A DNA stretch of 16,826 bases from contig URTW01000021.1 of the NCBI GenBank assembly GCA_900550815.1, positions 1 through 16,826 of the forward strand, in the 5' to 3' direction. The stretch comes from an uncultured Collinsella sp. (GTDB taxonomy: Bacteria > Actinomycetota > Coriobacteriia > Coriobacteriales > Coriobacteriaceae). A program made the translations under genes and the position numbers. This document shows positions 1 through 6,658 of the stretch, piece after piece. The notes under the pieces were generated by a model, which made no database searches, had not been told where the DNA came from, and was given only the letters and a program-made list of their open reading frames with translations. Within the stretch, counting starts at the first letter, position 1; the number at the start of each line of letters is the position of its first letter.

Positions 1-206
1 GGGTGTAGCGATGTACGGGGGTACCGCAAGGCGCTGAGCCGAAAAGCTCGGAAGTGATCATTTGGTTCCTAACATCGAGGTATTTCGGACAAACTGTAGC
101 GCGAACAGGCGAGATTATCACTACACCTCACTAAAGCGGGGGGTATTTTTCTCAAAAAAGTGATGATTGGAGCTGTGCGGGCGTTCATTTCTGACGCGCG
201 CGAGTC

Positions 207-215
207 TGATACAAT
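207..215 (+). promoter_or_regulatory. Extended -10 promoter element for the DeoR-family gene
   Basis: The motif TGATACAAT fits an extended -10 (TG, one base, then TACAAT). It lies 52 bp before the chosen GTG start at 267. No good -35 hexamer is seen at 17 bp; TTCTGA at 189-194 would give a short 15-bp spacer. The rest of 1-206 holds no gene or structure I can support. Confidence 0.45.
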
Positions 216-266
216 TTGTTCGTTATTGTTTGAATTGACGTGAGCGTGGAACAGCGAGGACTCATC

Positions 267-1031
267 GTGATTAAAGCGGAGCGACAGGATAAGGTTCGGC
301 AGCTGCTCGAGGAACAGGGAACGGTCTCGGTCAAGGAGATTTCGGATGCGTTAGGTGTCTCGGATATGACGATCCGCCGTGACCTTGAGGAGCTTGCGAG
401 CCTGGGCGAGATCGAGCGCGTGCACGGCGGAGCCCGCAGTGCGCAGAGCCGTCCACACGCTATGCTGCGCCATGAGTATTCGCACAGCGAGAAGCGCACG
501 AAACATGCCGAGGAAAAGTTGCAGATTGCGCGCCGTTCTGTGGAGCTTATCGAGGAAGGCTCGACCATCTTTTTGGGCACGGGCACCACGGTTGAGCAGA
601 TGGCCTCGATGCTGCCGGCGTTTCGCCTGCGCATTGTGACCAATTCGCTTTCGGTGTTTAACCTGCTCGAGGCGCGCGAAGACTGCGAACTGTGCCTGGT
701 GGGCGGCGTGTACCGTCGCCGCACTGCCGCCTTTGTGGGCCCCACGGCCGAGGACACCTTGCGCGCGCTGGGAATCGACGCAGCCTTTATCGGCGCAAAC
801 GGCATTTTGGACGGCGACGTGTCTACGTCTAACATGGAAGAGGGCCGCATCCAGCAGCTCGCCTTTAGCAAGGCCGACTCGCGCTATCTGATCGCCGATT
901 CCAGCAAGATTGGCAAGCGCGACTTCTACACCTTCTGCCGTCTGGACAGCCTGGACGCCGTGGTGTGCGAGCCGGGCATCGCCGCCGAAGATCGTGCCGC
1001 CATCGAGGAGCATACGCAGGTCATTTGCTAG
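267..1031 (+). CDS. DeoR-family sugar-phosphate-responsive transcriptional regulator
   Basis: This is a cytoplasmic DNA-binding repressor of the DeoR family, 254 aa from the chosen start. The N-terminal winged helix-turn-helix covers about residues 7-57 (SVKEISDALGVSDMTIRRDL, then the family signature HGGA). The C-terminal DeoRC effector domain resembles sugar-phosphate isomerases (GTGTTVEQMA, VTNSL, GGVYRR, FIGANGI, ADSSKIGKRDF). I chose GTG 267 because AGGA (257-260) lies 6 nt upstream and the protein then begins (M)IKAERQ, as is typical for the family. GTG 240 in the same frame has no ribosome binding site. Family members such as LacR answer to phosphorylated sugars, and the neighbouring lactose-type PTS genes make a LacR-like role plausible, though this is inference. 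The C-terminal half is duplicated at 5230-5625. No classical terminator follows. Confidence 0.85.
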   Translation: MIKAERQDKVRQLLEEQGTVSVKEISDALGVSDMTIRRDLEELASLGEIERVHGGARSAQSRPHAMLRHEYSHSEKRTKHAEEKLQIARRSVELIEEGSTIFLGTGTTVEQMASMLPAFRLRIVTNSLSVFNLLEAREDCELCLVGGVYRRRTAAFVGPTAEDTLRALGIDAAFIGANGILDGDVSTSNMEEGRIQQLAFSKADSRYLIADSSKIGKRDFYTFCRLDSLDAVVCEPGIAAEDRAAIEEHTQVIC

Positions 1032-1097
1032 CTAGCGCTACGGGATTGCCAACGGGCGATGCGGGAGGACTTTTACCTCCTGTCATTGTGGAAACCA

Positions 1098-1126
1098 GCG
1101 CGTCAGCGCTACGCGATATGACGCGC
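1098..1126 (+). other. Small hairpin downstream of the DeoR gene
   Basis: Arms GCGCGTC (1098-1104) and GACGCGC (1120-1126) are perfect complements around a 15-nt loop. There is no T-run, so it is a weak terminator candidate at best. The right arm and following bases (TGACGCGCAAATG, 1119-1131) recur at 5682-5694 behind the truncated DeoR copy. This shows that the duplication included downstream sequence. Confidence 0.35.
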
Positions 1127-1150
1127 AAATGAGGACTCCACTATCAAATC

Positions 1151-1207
1151 GTCTCAACCTGTGACATCTAGACGTCCAAAACCGGTCTTAGTGTTACAGA
1201 TTGAGAC
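1151..1207. repeat. 57-bp stem-loop repeat, copy A (type 1)
   Basis: First of nine related 57-bp palindromic elements. The left arm GTCTCAACCTGTGAC (1151-1165) and right arm GTTACAGATTGAGAC (1193-1207) pair with two mismatches around a 27-bp centre containing TAGAC. This is the most diverged copy. It forms a 138-bp unit with copy B, separated by 24 bp, between the convergent DeoR and GntR genes. Confidence 0.75.
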
Positions 1208-1231
1208 AATTCGGTGGGGTCTACCTTGTTT

Positions 1232-1288
1232 GTCTCGATCTGTAACGGTTAGGACTTAAAAACTCGGCTACGTGTTACAGATCGAGAC
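1232..1288. repeat. 57-bp stem-loop repeat, copy B (type 2)
   Basis: The 15-bp arms GTCTCGATCTGTAAC (1232-1246) and GTTACAGATCGAGAC (1274-1288) are exact reverse complements. The 27-bp centre reads TTAGGACTTAAAAACTCGGC in its core, which is the type 2 centre. It ends 15 bp before the stop codon of the minus-strand GntR gene. Confidence 0.85.
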
Positions 1289-1303
1289 AAAAGAAAAAGA
1301 ACA

Positions 1304-2023
1304 TTAGGACTTGAAAATAAAGTTTTGATAAGGGACCCGCCCAGTTAAGACGGTGCGGCAGACAATTGAGATTAGTTTGCCTCCGGAGTCGTAAGCATAA
1401 TGAGTCAGTTCGATGACCGGAAGTTTTGCAACACCATAATTACTGGCTTCGGAATCGCTAAGCTGACGTGCTCTATAGCTTTCCATAACAGATTGGATAG
1501 ACTTGGACAAGTCGTCCATGATTCTGCTAAATGCCTGAAAATCTAACTGGTTATTCGGAACGCGCGACTTTGAAATGAAAAACGTATCAGCGCCTATGAA
1601 GCTGCCTTCAAGTTCGTAGGTCAATTCAAGACGCTGAATTTCATCGCGACTTTGACATCCAAATTGTTGGAGCATCATTACGGAAATTGGACGACCTGAT
1701 GTGAGGCCGCCGAAATGTTTGGTGATGGCATCCGGATCAACGCCATCGCAATGGCTTGCAAAGTCAAAGTCTAAAAGTGAATTGAGCTCGCTAACGCGTT
1801 TCGGTGCAACAAACGATCCCTTACCTTGGATTCGATAGATACTTCCACGACGCTCCAGCTCACTCATGGCAAGTCGGACGGTTGTTCTGCTTACGGCGTA
1901 TTCGTCGCAGAGTTCCATTTCTGTTGGAAGTTTATCGTCTGCTTGATATTCATCGACGATCTGCTTGAGCAGCGCGTCGGTGAGCTGTAAATAGAGTGGC
2001 CGTTTTTCGTGTGTATCGAGCAT
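1304..2023 (-). CDS. GntR-family (HutC/UTRA) transcriptional regulator
   Basis: A 239-aa cytoplasmic regulator. The GntR winged helix-turn-helix lies at about residues 8-74 ([43 protein letters not shown]). A UTRA ligand-binding domain fills about 90-235. UTRA regulators of PTS operons usually sense a phosphorylated sugar. I chose ATG 2023 because GAGG (2029-2032 on this strand) sits 5 nt upstream; an upstream in-frame ATG at 2041 has only a weak, distant AGG. The gene starts 72 bp after the stop of the TIM-barrel-like gene on the same strand, so the two probably form an operon. The regulator most likely controls that operon and the divergent EIICB. Its base composition is AT-richer by eye than the LacI modules further on. 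Confidence 0.85.
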   Translation of the reverse strand: MLDTHEKRPLYLQLTDALLKQIVDEYQADDKLPTEMELCDEYAVSRTTVRLAMSELERRGSIYRIQGKGSFVAPKRVSELNSLLDFDFASHCDGVDPDAITKHFGGLTSGRPISVMMLQQFGCQSRDEIQRLELTYELEGSFIGADTFFISKSRVPNNQLDFQAFSRIMDDLSKSIQSVMESYRARQLSDSEASNYGVAKLPVIELTHYAYDSGGKLISIVCRTVLTGRVPYQNFIFKS

Positions 2024-2095
2024 TAGAGCCTCAGTTTGCATGTTGGTTATACCTGATGGTTGCCTCAGTCGGGATGTAACGTGGGCAAGGTAACC

Positions 2096-3016
2096 TTAAC
2101 GTATCACAGAGCGGCTCAGCATGACGATCTGATGCCTGTATCCACGAAGGGCTTGTCCGAGCGTGAAGATATTCTGGGGCAGGCAAATACCGTTCATGGA
2201 GTCCCCGATATGTTGGAGGTCAGCGCCGGCTGCTTTTGCTGCAAGGCCTATTTTCTTAATGGTCTCGCTGTCGCAGGAGTCTTGACTCGTCCCGTTCGCC
2301 GCCATGACGAGAACCTTCTCTTCAATTGACTTGCCTACGTTGTGGGATCGTACAAAGTCTACGATGGCGCGCAGGTCTGCTTCTTGGAAGCAAGGGACGG
2401 TGTAGGGGGCTGGCACGAGAAGGATATCGACGCCGAGGTCAACAAACTTGCGCGCAATTTCGAGCGTCATGACAGGTTCCGCAACGCCCGCTCCATGCAT
2501 TTTTCCGGCTATGACCAGGCCATTGAAATGCTCTTTGGAGAGTTTAATCGAATGGGCGATTGCATCGTTGGAGACGCCGGTTCCAGGGTTGCCCGTCAGG
2601 CAGATAAAATCAAATCCGAGTTCGTTAGCCTTTTCTAAGGTCTTGGGAGAGACGCGACGACCCATGGGGATTTCCGTTCGGGATTCAGACATCTCTGCCT
2701 CGTTATCAACTGGCTCCAGATTGACGCCAATGGGCCTTCCGCATGCTCGCTTCACCCAAGTGACCGGGTTTTCATTGAGATCATCTGGAATACCGGCAAT
2801 AACTGGATCGAACACATCGAGCGCGTTAAACAGAAGCAGGTCGGCACCTGCGGCACGTTCGATTTCTGCATTAGTAACGCCGCCGAGAAATTGGGAAGAG
2901 GGTACGTTTTCCGCCATGATGGTACGTCCCTCGGAAGCCAGAATTGCCTGTTTTAGATCCATGGGTGACGTGGCGGCAAAATCGGATGCGGACATGTTCA
3001 GTAATCGTTTGGGCAT
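2096..3016 (-). CDS. TIM-barrel-like PTS-associated protein of unknown function
   Basis: A 306-aa soluble protein without signal peptide or membrane segments. Alternating strand-helix blocks with glycine-rich loops suggest a TIM barrel: GADLLLFNALD, IGVNLEPVD, FICLTGNPGTGVS, GLVIAGKMHGAG, VDILLVPAPYTVPC, VLVMAANGTSQD, AGADLQHIGD. It resembles a conserved family of about 300 aa found beside PTS genes and variously labelled PEP phosphonomutase-like or haloacid dehalogenase-like. I cannot assign a reaction. The GNPGTG loop could bind a phosphate. The start is supported by AAAGGAAG 5 nt upstream. It is the first gene of a likely operon with the GntR gene and diverges from EIICB (3373), so a role in handling the phosphorylated product of that permease is plausible but unproven. 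Confidence 0.75.
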   Translation of the reverse strand: MPKRLLNMSASDFAATSPMDLKQAILASEGRTIMAENVPSSQFLGGVTNAEIERAAGADLLLFNALDVFDPVIAGIPDDLNENPVTWVKRACGRPIGVNLEPVDNEAEMSESRTEIPMGRRVSPKTLEKANELGFDFICLTGNPGTGVSNDAIAHSIKLSKEHFNGLVIAGKMHGAGVAEPVMTLEIARKFVDLGVDILLVPAPYTVPCFQEADLRAIVDFVRSHNVGKSIEEKVLVMAANGTSQDSCDSETIKKIGLAAKAAGADLQHIGDSMNGICLPQNIFTLGQALRGYRHQIVMLSRSVIR

Positions 3017-3062
3017 TGTTACTTCCTTTGACTAGAACGACAGGCTTGTGACATTGTCTCTA

Positions 3063-3080
3063 ATATTGTTACAACAATAT
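3063..3080. promoter_or_regulatory. Palindrome in the promoter region of the TIM-barrel/GntR operon
   Basis: ATATTGTT (3063-3070) and AACAATAT (3073-3080) are perfect 8-bp arms with a 2-bp centre. The site lies 47 bp upstream of the TIM-barrel start and is a good candidate operator for the GntR/UTRA regulator encoded in the same operon. The assignment is inference. Confidence 0.45.
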
Positions 3081-3100
3081 ATTCAATATGTTATATCCAA

Positions 3101-3189
3101 TCGGTGAACGGTTGCAAACTTATTGTACTGCTCGGAAAAAATAGCCATTAGCTGGGAAAACCTTAAATTAATCAACTACCGTTCACCGA
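3101..3189. promoter_or_regulatory. 12-bp inverted repeat pair in the divergent PTS promoter region
   Basis: TCGGTGAACGGT (3101-3112) is matched by its exact reverse complement ACCGTTCACCGA (3178-3189), leaving 65 bp between them. The pair lies in the 356-bp gap between the divergent TIM-barrel and EIICB genes. The spacing suits two operator sites bound by one regulator and looped. The core GGTGAACGGT occurs again at 10130-10139, upstream of a LacI gene. Confidence 0.5.
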
Positions 3190-3205
3190 ATAAGTATTTG
3201 AATTC

Positions 3206-3234
3206 TTGACATATCGACAAAGCGGAAAAAGAAT
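3206..3234 (+). promoter_or_regulatory. Candidate promoter of the first EIICB gene
   Basis: A perfect -35 TTGACA (3206-3211) is followed after 17 bp by AAGAAT (3229-3234), a 4/6 match to the -10 consensus. The same stretch contains an inverted repeat, AATTCTT (3201-3207) and AAGAATT (3229-3235), so a repressor bound here would cover both hexamers. The EIICB start is about 140 bp further on. Confidence 0.4.
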
Positions 3235-3285
3235 TGGTTATGACAAATCGCGCAAATGATATTACATTTCGCACAAGAACGTATT

Positions 3286-3299
3286 CACTTACATAAGTG
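3286..3299. promoter_or_regulatory. Palindrome in the leader of the first EIICB gene
   Basis: CACTTA (3286-3291) and TAAGTG (3294-3299) are perfect arms around CA. It lies downstream of the candidate promoter and 73 bp before the EIICB start, a position suitable for a repressor roadblock. The bound protein is unknown; the GntR regulator is the obvious candidate. Confidence 0.35.
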
Positions 3300-3372
3300 G
3301 ATACAAACGGGGACGACGACGGTTGAGTCCGGATAAATCGTTGTGTGCCCGGGAATCATGAAAGGATGTGTT

Positions 3373-5067
3373 ATGGACGCTATCGTCAAATTCCTTGAAA
3401 AACACCAGCCCCTCTTCGACAAAATCTCGAGGAACATTTATCTGGTGGCGATTAAGGATGGCTTTCTCTCGAATATGCCAATTGTGCTGTTCTCGAGCCT
3501 GTTCCTTCTTCTTTCGACGCTCCCTGCCTATGTAGGCATCGCGCTTCCGTCTGAGGTGCTGGATTTCTTCAATAAAATCTATGCATATACCATGGGACTT
3601 CTTGGCATTATGGTGGCCGGCACCACGGCGAGCTCACTTGCCATGTCGATGAACCGTCGCATGCCTTCGGGTAAATCTCTCAACCCCACCTCGTGCATGG
3701 TTTGTGCCATGTGCGGCATGCTCTTGCTATCGGTGACAAACGATGTTGTCTCGATTGGCGGAGCAGATACATCTGTTTTTGAAACCGGCTATATGGGAAC
3801 CAAGGGTTTTCTCGCTGCGTTCGTAGCCGCATTCTTGACCGTTAATATCTATAAGGTGTGCATTAGCCATAATGTGACGATCAAGCTTCCCAAAGAGGTC
3901 CCTGGCTCTATTGCGCAGAGTTTTCGCGATATCTTTGCATTTGGGTTTTCGATCCTTGCGTGCGCTTTTATCGATCTTGCGAGCCGCAAGCTGCTTGCTG
4001 TGCCGTTCGCCAATTTGGTATCCGCTCTCATCTCGCCGCTGTTCTCCGCGGTCGACACCTATCCTGGCATGGCGCTTATCGAAGGCGCGGTCGCGCTTTT
4101 CCAATTTATGGGTATCCACGGTGCTTCGGTTGTCATGAGTCCGATCAATGCTGCGCTCTACGGCAATACCGTTACCAATCTTGAGGTTTTCCAAGCAGGT
4201 GGACACCCGTCAATTGCTCTCACGCAGGACTTTACAAGCTTCATCGGCGGTCTGGGCGGTTCTGGCTGCACGTTCATCGTTCCTATTATCCTGATCATGT
4301 TTATGCGCTCCAAGCAGCTTAAAGCCATGGGCAAGGCATCGATTATCCCGGTGATTTTTGGAGTTAACGAGCCCGTTCTCTTCGGTATGCCGATCGTTCT
4401 CAATCCCTATATGTTCGTGCCCTTCCTAGCGGCTCCTATGGTCAACGCCATAAACGGTAAGTTTATCATTGTCGTAATTGGAATGAACGCCCCCATGTAT
4501 ACCATGCCGTGGGCGCTTCCCGGCCCAATTGGTGCGTTCCTCACCACGGGTCTCGATCTGCGTTCTCTCGTATTGATGGCAGTGCTGTTGGTCGTTGACT
4601 TTGTGATTTACTATCCGTTCTGCAAGGCGTATGACCATCAGCTTTGTTTGGAAGAGTCTGCAAAGGAGACTGCAGGAACCTCGGATGCAGATGCTATTGC
4701 CGCACAGGAAAATGTCGCAAAAGCTCTCGAGGCGGTAAAGGACAAGGCGGAGCAGATCCGCGTGCTTGTGCTTTGCCAGGGTGCCGGCACCTCGACTCTC
4801 TTGGCAAATGCTCTTCGCGAAGGTGCCGCTGCTAAGGGTATCGATCTGGTTTCTCAGTCCGGTGCGTACGGAAGCCACTATGAGACGATGAATCAGTACA
4901 ACGTGATTGTTCTGGCGCCCCAGGCACGCATGTACTATGACGCTATGAAGGCCGATACCGATCGCCTTGGAATTAAACTGCTCACCACAAGGGGCAAGCA
5001 GTATATTGACCTTACCAACGATCCCGAAGGTGCAATTGACTGGATCGTTCAGGAGCTGGCCAAATAG
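3373..5067 (+). CDS. PTS lactose-family EIICB permease (LacE-like), module 1
   Basis: A 564-aa inner-membrane protein that imports a sugar and phosphorylates it. The IIC domain (about 1-440) has repeated hydrophobic segments and family motifs: GIHG with His249, and GVNEP with Glu333. These align with the His and Glu that bind sugar in the Bacillus cereus ChbC structure. After a short Ala/Glu linker comes the IIB domain with phospho-acceptor Cys468 in VLVLCQGAGTS. The end (DTDRLGIKLL, GKQYIDLT) closely resembles lactococcal LacE. I chose ATG 3373: AAAGGA (3361-3366) is 6 nt upstream, and the start MDAIVKFLEKHQP matches the paralogue starting at 9935. It differs from the paralogues in reading GIHGAS instead of GPS, in its shorter linker, and in having no glycosidase next to it. 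The substrate is therefore open. Confidence 0.9.
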   Translation: MDAIVKFLEKHQPLFDKISRNIYLVAIKDGFLSNMPIVLFSSLFLLLSTLPAYVGIALPSEVLDFFNKIYAYTMGLLGIMVAGTTASSLAMSMNRRMPSGKSLNPTSCMVCAMCGMLLLSVTNDVVSIGGADTSVFETGYMGTKGFLAAFVAAFLTVNIYKVCISHNVTIKLPKEVPGSIAQSFRDIFAFGFSILACAFIDLASRKLLAVPFANLVSALISPLFSAVDTYPGMALIEGAVALFQFMGIHGASVVMSPINAALYGNTVTNLEVFQAGGHPSIALTQDFTSFIGGLGGSGCTFIVPIILIMFMRSKQLKAMGKASIIPVIFGVNEPVLFGMPIVLNPYMFVPFLAAPMVNAINGKFIIVVIGMNAPMYTMPWALPGPIGAFLTTGLDLRSLVLMAVLLVVDFVIYYPFCKAYDHQLCLEESAKETAGTSDADAIAAQENVAKALEAVKDKAEQIRVLVLCQGAGTSTLLANALREGAAAKGIDLVSQSGAYGSHYETMNQYNVIVLAPQARMYYDAMKADTDRLGIKLLTTRGKQYIDLTNDPEGAIDWIVQELAK

Positions 5068-5103
5068 TAGATGCACTTCGTCGTTGATCCGTCGGTGTAT
5101 GGT

Positions 5104-5140
5104 ACGGCCCCGCAGCTTATTGAGCTGCGGGGCCGTATTT
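5104..5140 (+). terminator. Strong intrinsic terminator after EIICB module 1
   Basis: A perfect 14-bp stem, ACGGCCCCGCAGCT (5104-5117) and AGCTGCGGGGCCGT (5123-5136), surrounds a 5-nt loop and is followed by ATTT. It sits 37 bp after the EIICB stop codon. Confidence 0.85.
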
Positions 5141-5229
5141 CGTTGAGTAGCTAATTGAGACAATGAGCGCAGCCGTCGTGAGATCGCATTGGCGCTCTCC
5201 GAGTCACCGACAAGCTGCCTTCCATCTAT

Positions 5230-5625
5230 GTGACCAATTCGCTTTCGGCCTTTAGCCTGCTCGAGGCACGCGAAGACTGCGACCTGTGCCTCGTGGGCGG
5301 TATGTACCGTCGCCGCACCGCCGCTTTTGTGGGACCAACGGCCGAGGATACCCTGCGTGCGCTGGGCATCGATGCAGCGTTTATCGGCGCCAACGGCATT
5401 CTGGATGGCGACGTGTCTACGTCCAATATGGATGAGGGTCGTATCCAGCAGCTCGCCCTTAGCAAGGCCGACTCGCGCTATCTGACCGCCGACTCCAGCA
5501 AGATTGGCAAGCGCGACTTCTACACCTTCTGCCGCCTGGACAGCTTGGACGCCGTGGTGTGCGAACCGGGCATCGCCGCCGCGGATCGCTCCGCCATCGA
5601 GGAGCACACGCAGGTCATTTGCTAG
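5230..5625 (+). pseudogene. Truncated duplicate of the DeoR-family regulator (C-terminal half only)
   Basis: The 131 codons match the C-terminal half of the regulator at 267-1031 with 9 differences (about 93% identity), from VTNSLS to the shared end EEHTQVIC. The helix-turn-helix half is missing. The frame is open back only to 5182 (a TGA lies at 5179-5181), and 5182-5229 shows at most a few residues of resemblance (LPSIY before VTNSLS). GTG 5230 has no ribosome binding site. Similarity continues past the stop (GCTAGCTA, then TGACGCGCAAATG at 5682-5694). It is therefore most likely a dead remnant of a duplication, not a free effector-domain protein. It lies 160 bp downstream of the EIICB stop, behind a strong terminator. 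Confidence 0.8.
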
Positions 5626-5722
5626 CTAACACTGCAGGCGATACTTCTGCCCCTGCTGGCTCGGGGATTACCGCTTCACGTTGACGCGCAAATGTGCTCG
5701 GGCCAAGTATTCAGCTTGTGGG

Positions 5723-6028
5723 TTAGACCAGGCGGGCGTAGTCCTGTGACTGATGAAAGACGTGGGCGATATAGATCGTTTCGTGCTCAAACTTGTAAAG
5801 ACACACGTAGTTGTTGACGGGAAACGATCGGTAATTACGTGCCGCCAACTCTTGCATGTGCGAGAGGGGACGTAGGAGTGGCTGCTCGCGAAGCAGATCA
5901 AGCTGATATTCAAACTCAGCGACAAAATTGCCTGCTGCGCGCGGATTCTTGAGAATCTGGGCAAGGTATCCGACGATACTCTCGTACTCATATCGCGCGC
6001 TTTTGAGTATGACGACGTTATAGGTCAT
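5723..6028 (-). CDS. RelE/ParE-family toxin of a type II toxin-antitoxin pair
   Basis: A 101-aa small basic protein of the ParE/RelE superfamily. Recognisable pieces are the N-terminal strand and helix (YNVVILKSARYEYESIVGYL), NPRAAGNF at about 28-35, the LxxxP segment near 49-53, RSFPVNNYVCLYKF at about 67-80, and a C-terminal AHVFHQSQDY strand. The overall pattern is closest to ParE-like toxins, which inhibit gyrase, but RelE-like mRNA cleavage cannot be excluded. The start codon overlaps the 3' end of the antitoxin gene by 11 nt (6018-6028), so the two are translationally coupled. Confidence 0.85.
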   Translation of the reverse strand: MTYNVVILKSARYEYESIVGYLAQILKNPRAAGNFVAEFEYQLDLLREQPLLRPLSHMQELAARNYRSFPVNNYVCLYKFEHETIYIAHVFHQSQDYARLV

Positions 6029-6284
6029 ATTTGTCTCGTATCGCGGTCGCGAAGGAGTCGTAGTCGCTATAGTCGCCTTGCGATATTTCGTCTTCTGCCA
6101 ACATCATACGAGACAGCAGTTTTGCCTTGGCGATTTCTTCTTGCATGAGGCGATACTGGTCGCTGCTGATGCAGTGCATGGCCTCGTAGCCGTTCTTGGT
6201 AACGGTAACGTCGCGCTCAGACTCAACAAGTGCGGTGAATGTGGCAGTGTCCTTCATGTCTCGGACGGGCACACAAGCGGACAT
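6018..6284 (-). CDS. Phd/YefM-family antitoxin
   Basis: An 88-aa protein. The N-terminal part (VPVRDMKDTATFTALVESE, then VTVTKNGYEAMHCIS) is the Phd/YefM DNA-binding fold. The acidic, helix-rich C-terminus (AEDEISQGDYSDYDSF) would bind the toxin. The start at 6284 is supported by a near-perfect ribosome binding site, AAAGGAGG, 6 nt upstream; an in-frame ATG at 6320 lies in the promoter region. It is the first gene of the operon and probably represses it with the toxin as co-repressor, through the palindrome at 6302-6321. Confidence 0.85.
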   Translation of the reverse strand: MSACVPVRDMKDTATFTALVESERDVTVTKNGYEAMHCISSDQYRLMQEEIAKAKLLSRMMLAEDEISQGDYSDYDSFATAIRDKYDL

Positions 6285-6301
6285 GGGTACCTCCTTTGCG
6301 T

Positions 6302-6321
6302 CGTGGCATAATTGTACCACG
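6302..6321 (-). promoter_or_regulatory. Toxin-antitoxin promoter with overlapping operator
   Basis: On the minus strand TGGTACAAT forms an extended -10 (hexamer at 6311-6316). It is embedded in an inverted repeat with arms CGTGG (6302-6306) and CCACG (6317-6321). A palindrome over the -10 is the usual layout for autoregulation of such operons. No clear -35 is seen. Confidence 0.5.
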
Positions 6322-6351
6322 GCGTGTCCAAGCGACCGGTACCGTCGAATC

Positions 6352-6408
6352 GTCTCAATCTGTAACAGTTGGGATCGAAAAACTCGGCTACGTGTTACAG
6401 ATTGAGAT
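6352..6408. repeat. 57-bp stem-loop repeat, copy C (type 2)
   Basis: The arms GTCTCAATCTGTAAC (6352-6366) and GTTACAGATTGAGAT (6394-6408) differ at the outermost pair only. The centre is type 2 (GGGATCGAAAAACTCGGCTA). It is the only copy that is not part of a type 1 plus type 2 pair. It precedes pair D-E with an exact 80-bp start-to-start spacing. Confidence 0.85.
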
Positions 6409-6431
6409 CTTCAAGTTCGGACCGTTCGTTT

Positions 6432-6488
6432 GTCTCGATCTGTAACAGTTAGACGGTCGAAAGTGGGCTACGTGTTACAGATTGAGAT
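6432..6488. repeat. 57-bp stem-loop repeat, copy D (type 1)
   Basis: The left arm GTCTCGATCTGTAAC (6432-6446) and right arm GTTACAGATTGAGAT (6474-6488) flank the type 1 centre (TTAGACGGTCGAAAGTGGGC). It starts exactly 80 bp after copy C and 80 bp before copy E. It forms a 137-bp pair with E. Confidence 0.85.
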
Positions 6489-6511
6489 CTTTCAGCCCTG
6501 GTCGCCCGTTC

Positions 6512-6568
6512 GTCTAAATCTATAACAGTTAGGATTGAAAATCCCTGCTAGATGTTACAAATCGAGAC
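6512..6568. repeat. 57-bp stem-loop repeat, copy E (type 2)
   Basis: A somewhat decayed copy: the left arm GTCTAAATCTATAAC (6512-6526) and right arm GTTACAAATCGAGAC (6554-6568) have three mismatches. The TTAG and CTAG ends of the centre are kept. It is followed by AAACGG, the same outer extension seen after copy I. Confidence 0.8.
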
Positions 6569-6590
6569 AAACGGCCTGCACGGGCCGAGC

Positions 6591-6636
6591 AAAAAAATAG
6601 GCCGCATGCGAACCCGTGGGGGATTCGCATGCGGCC
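6591..6636 (-). terminator. Intrinsic terminator of the GH1 gene, module 2
   Basis: A perfect 13-bp stem, GGCCGCATGCGAA (6600-6612) with TTCGCATGCGGCC (6624-6636), is followed on the minus strand by TA and then seven T (6591-6597). It lies 22 bp after the GH1 stop codon. Confidence 0.85.
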
Positions 6637-6658
6637 GACAAGGGGTATGTGGCTGAAA

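Noticed and set aside
1151..1288. The 57-bp repeats as ordinary intrinsic terminators
   Set aside because: No copy is followed by a T-run on either strand, and at 6591-6636, 11423-11473 and 16431-16480 a classical terminator exists separately. A role in transcript ends is kept only as a hypothesis.
1302..1319. A possible remnant of a tenth repeat overlapping the GntR stop codon (ATTAGGACTTGAAAAT resembles the type 2 centre)
   Set aside because: Neither flanking arm is present, and the bases encode the last residues of GntR. A chance match in A-rich sequence cannot be excluded.
3103..3116. A CcpA (cre) site reading TGCAACCGTTCACC on the minus strand
   Set aside because: It lacks the final A and the purine before CG, its partner at 3178-3189 does not extend the match, and CcpA-type control is not established for this kind of actinobacterium.
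5182..5625. A functional stand-alone effector-domain protein encoded by the truncated DeoR copy
   Set aside because: There is no ribosome binding site, no DNA-binding half, and it lies downstream of a strong terminator with no promoter that I can see. A pseudogene is the simpler reading.
6352..6568. CRISPR-like appearance of repeats separated by 22-24 bp spacers
   Set aside because: The repeats are 57 bp, palindromic over their full length, of two alternating types and only two or three per site, at four sites. No cas gene is present. Repeat/spacer proportions do not fit a CRISPR array.
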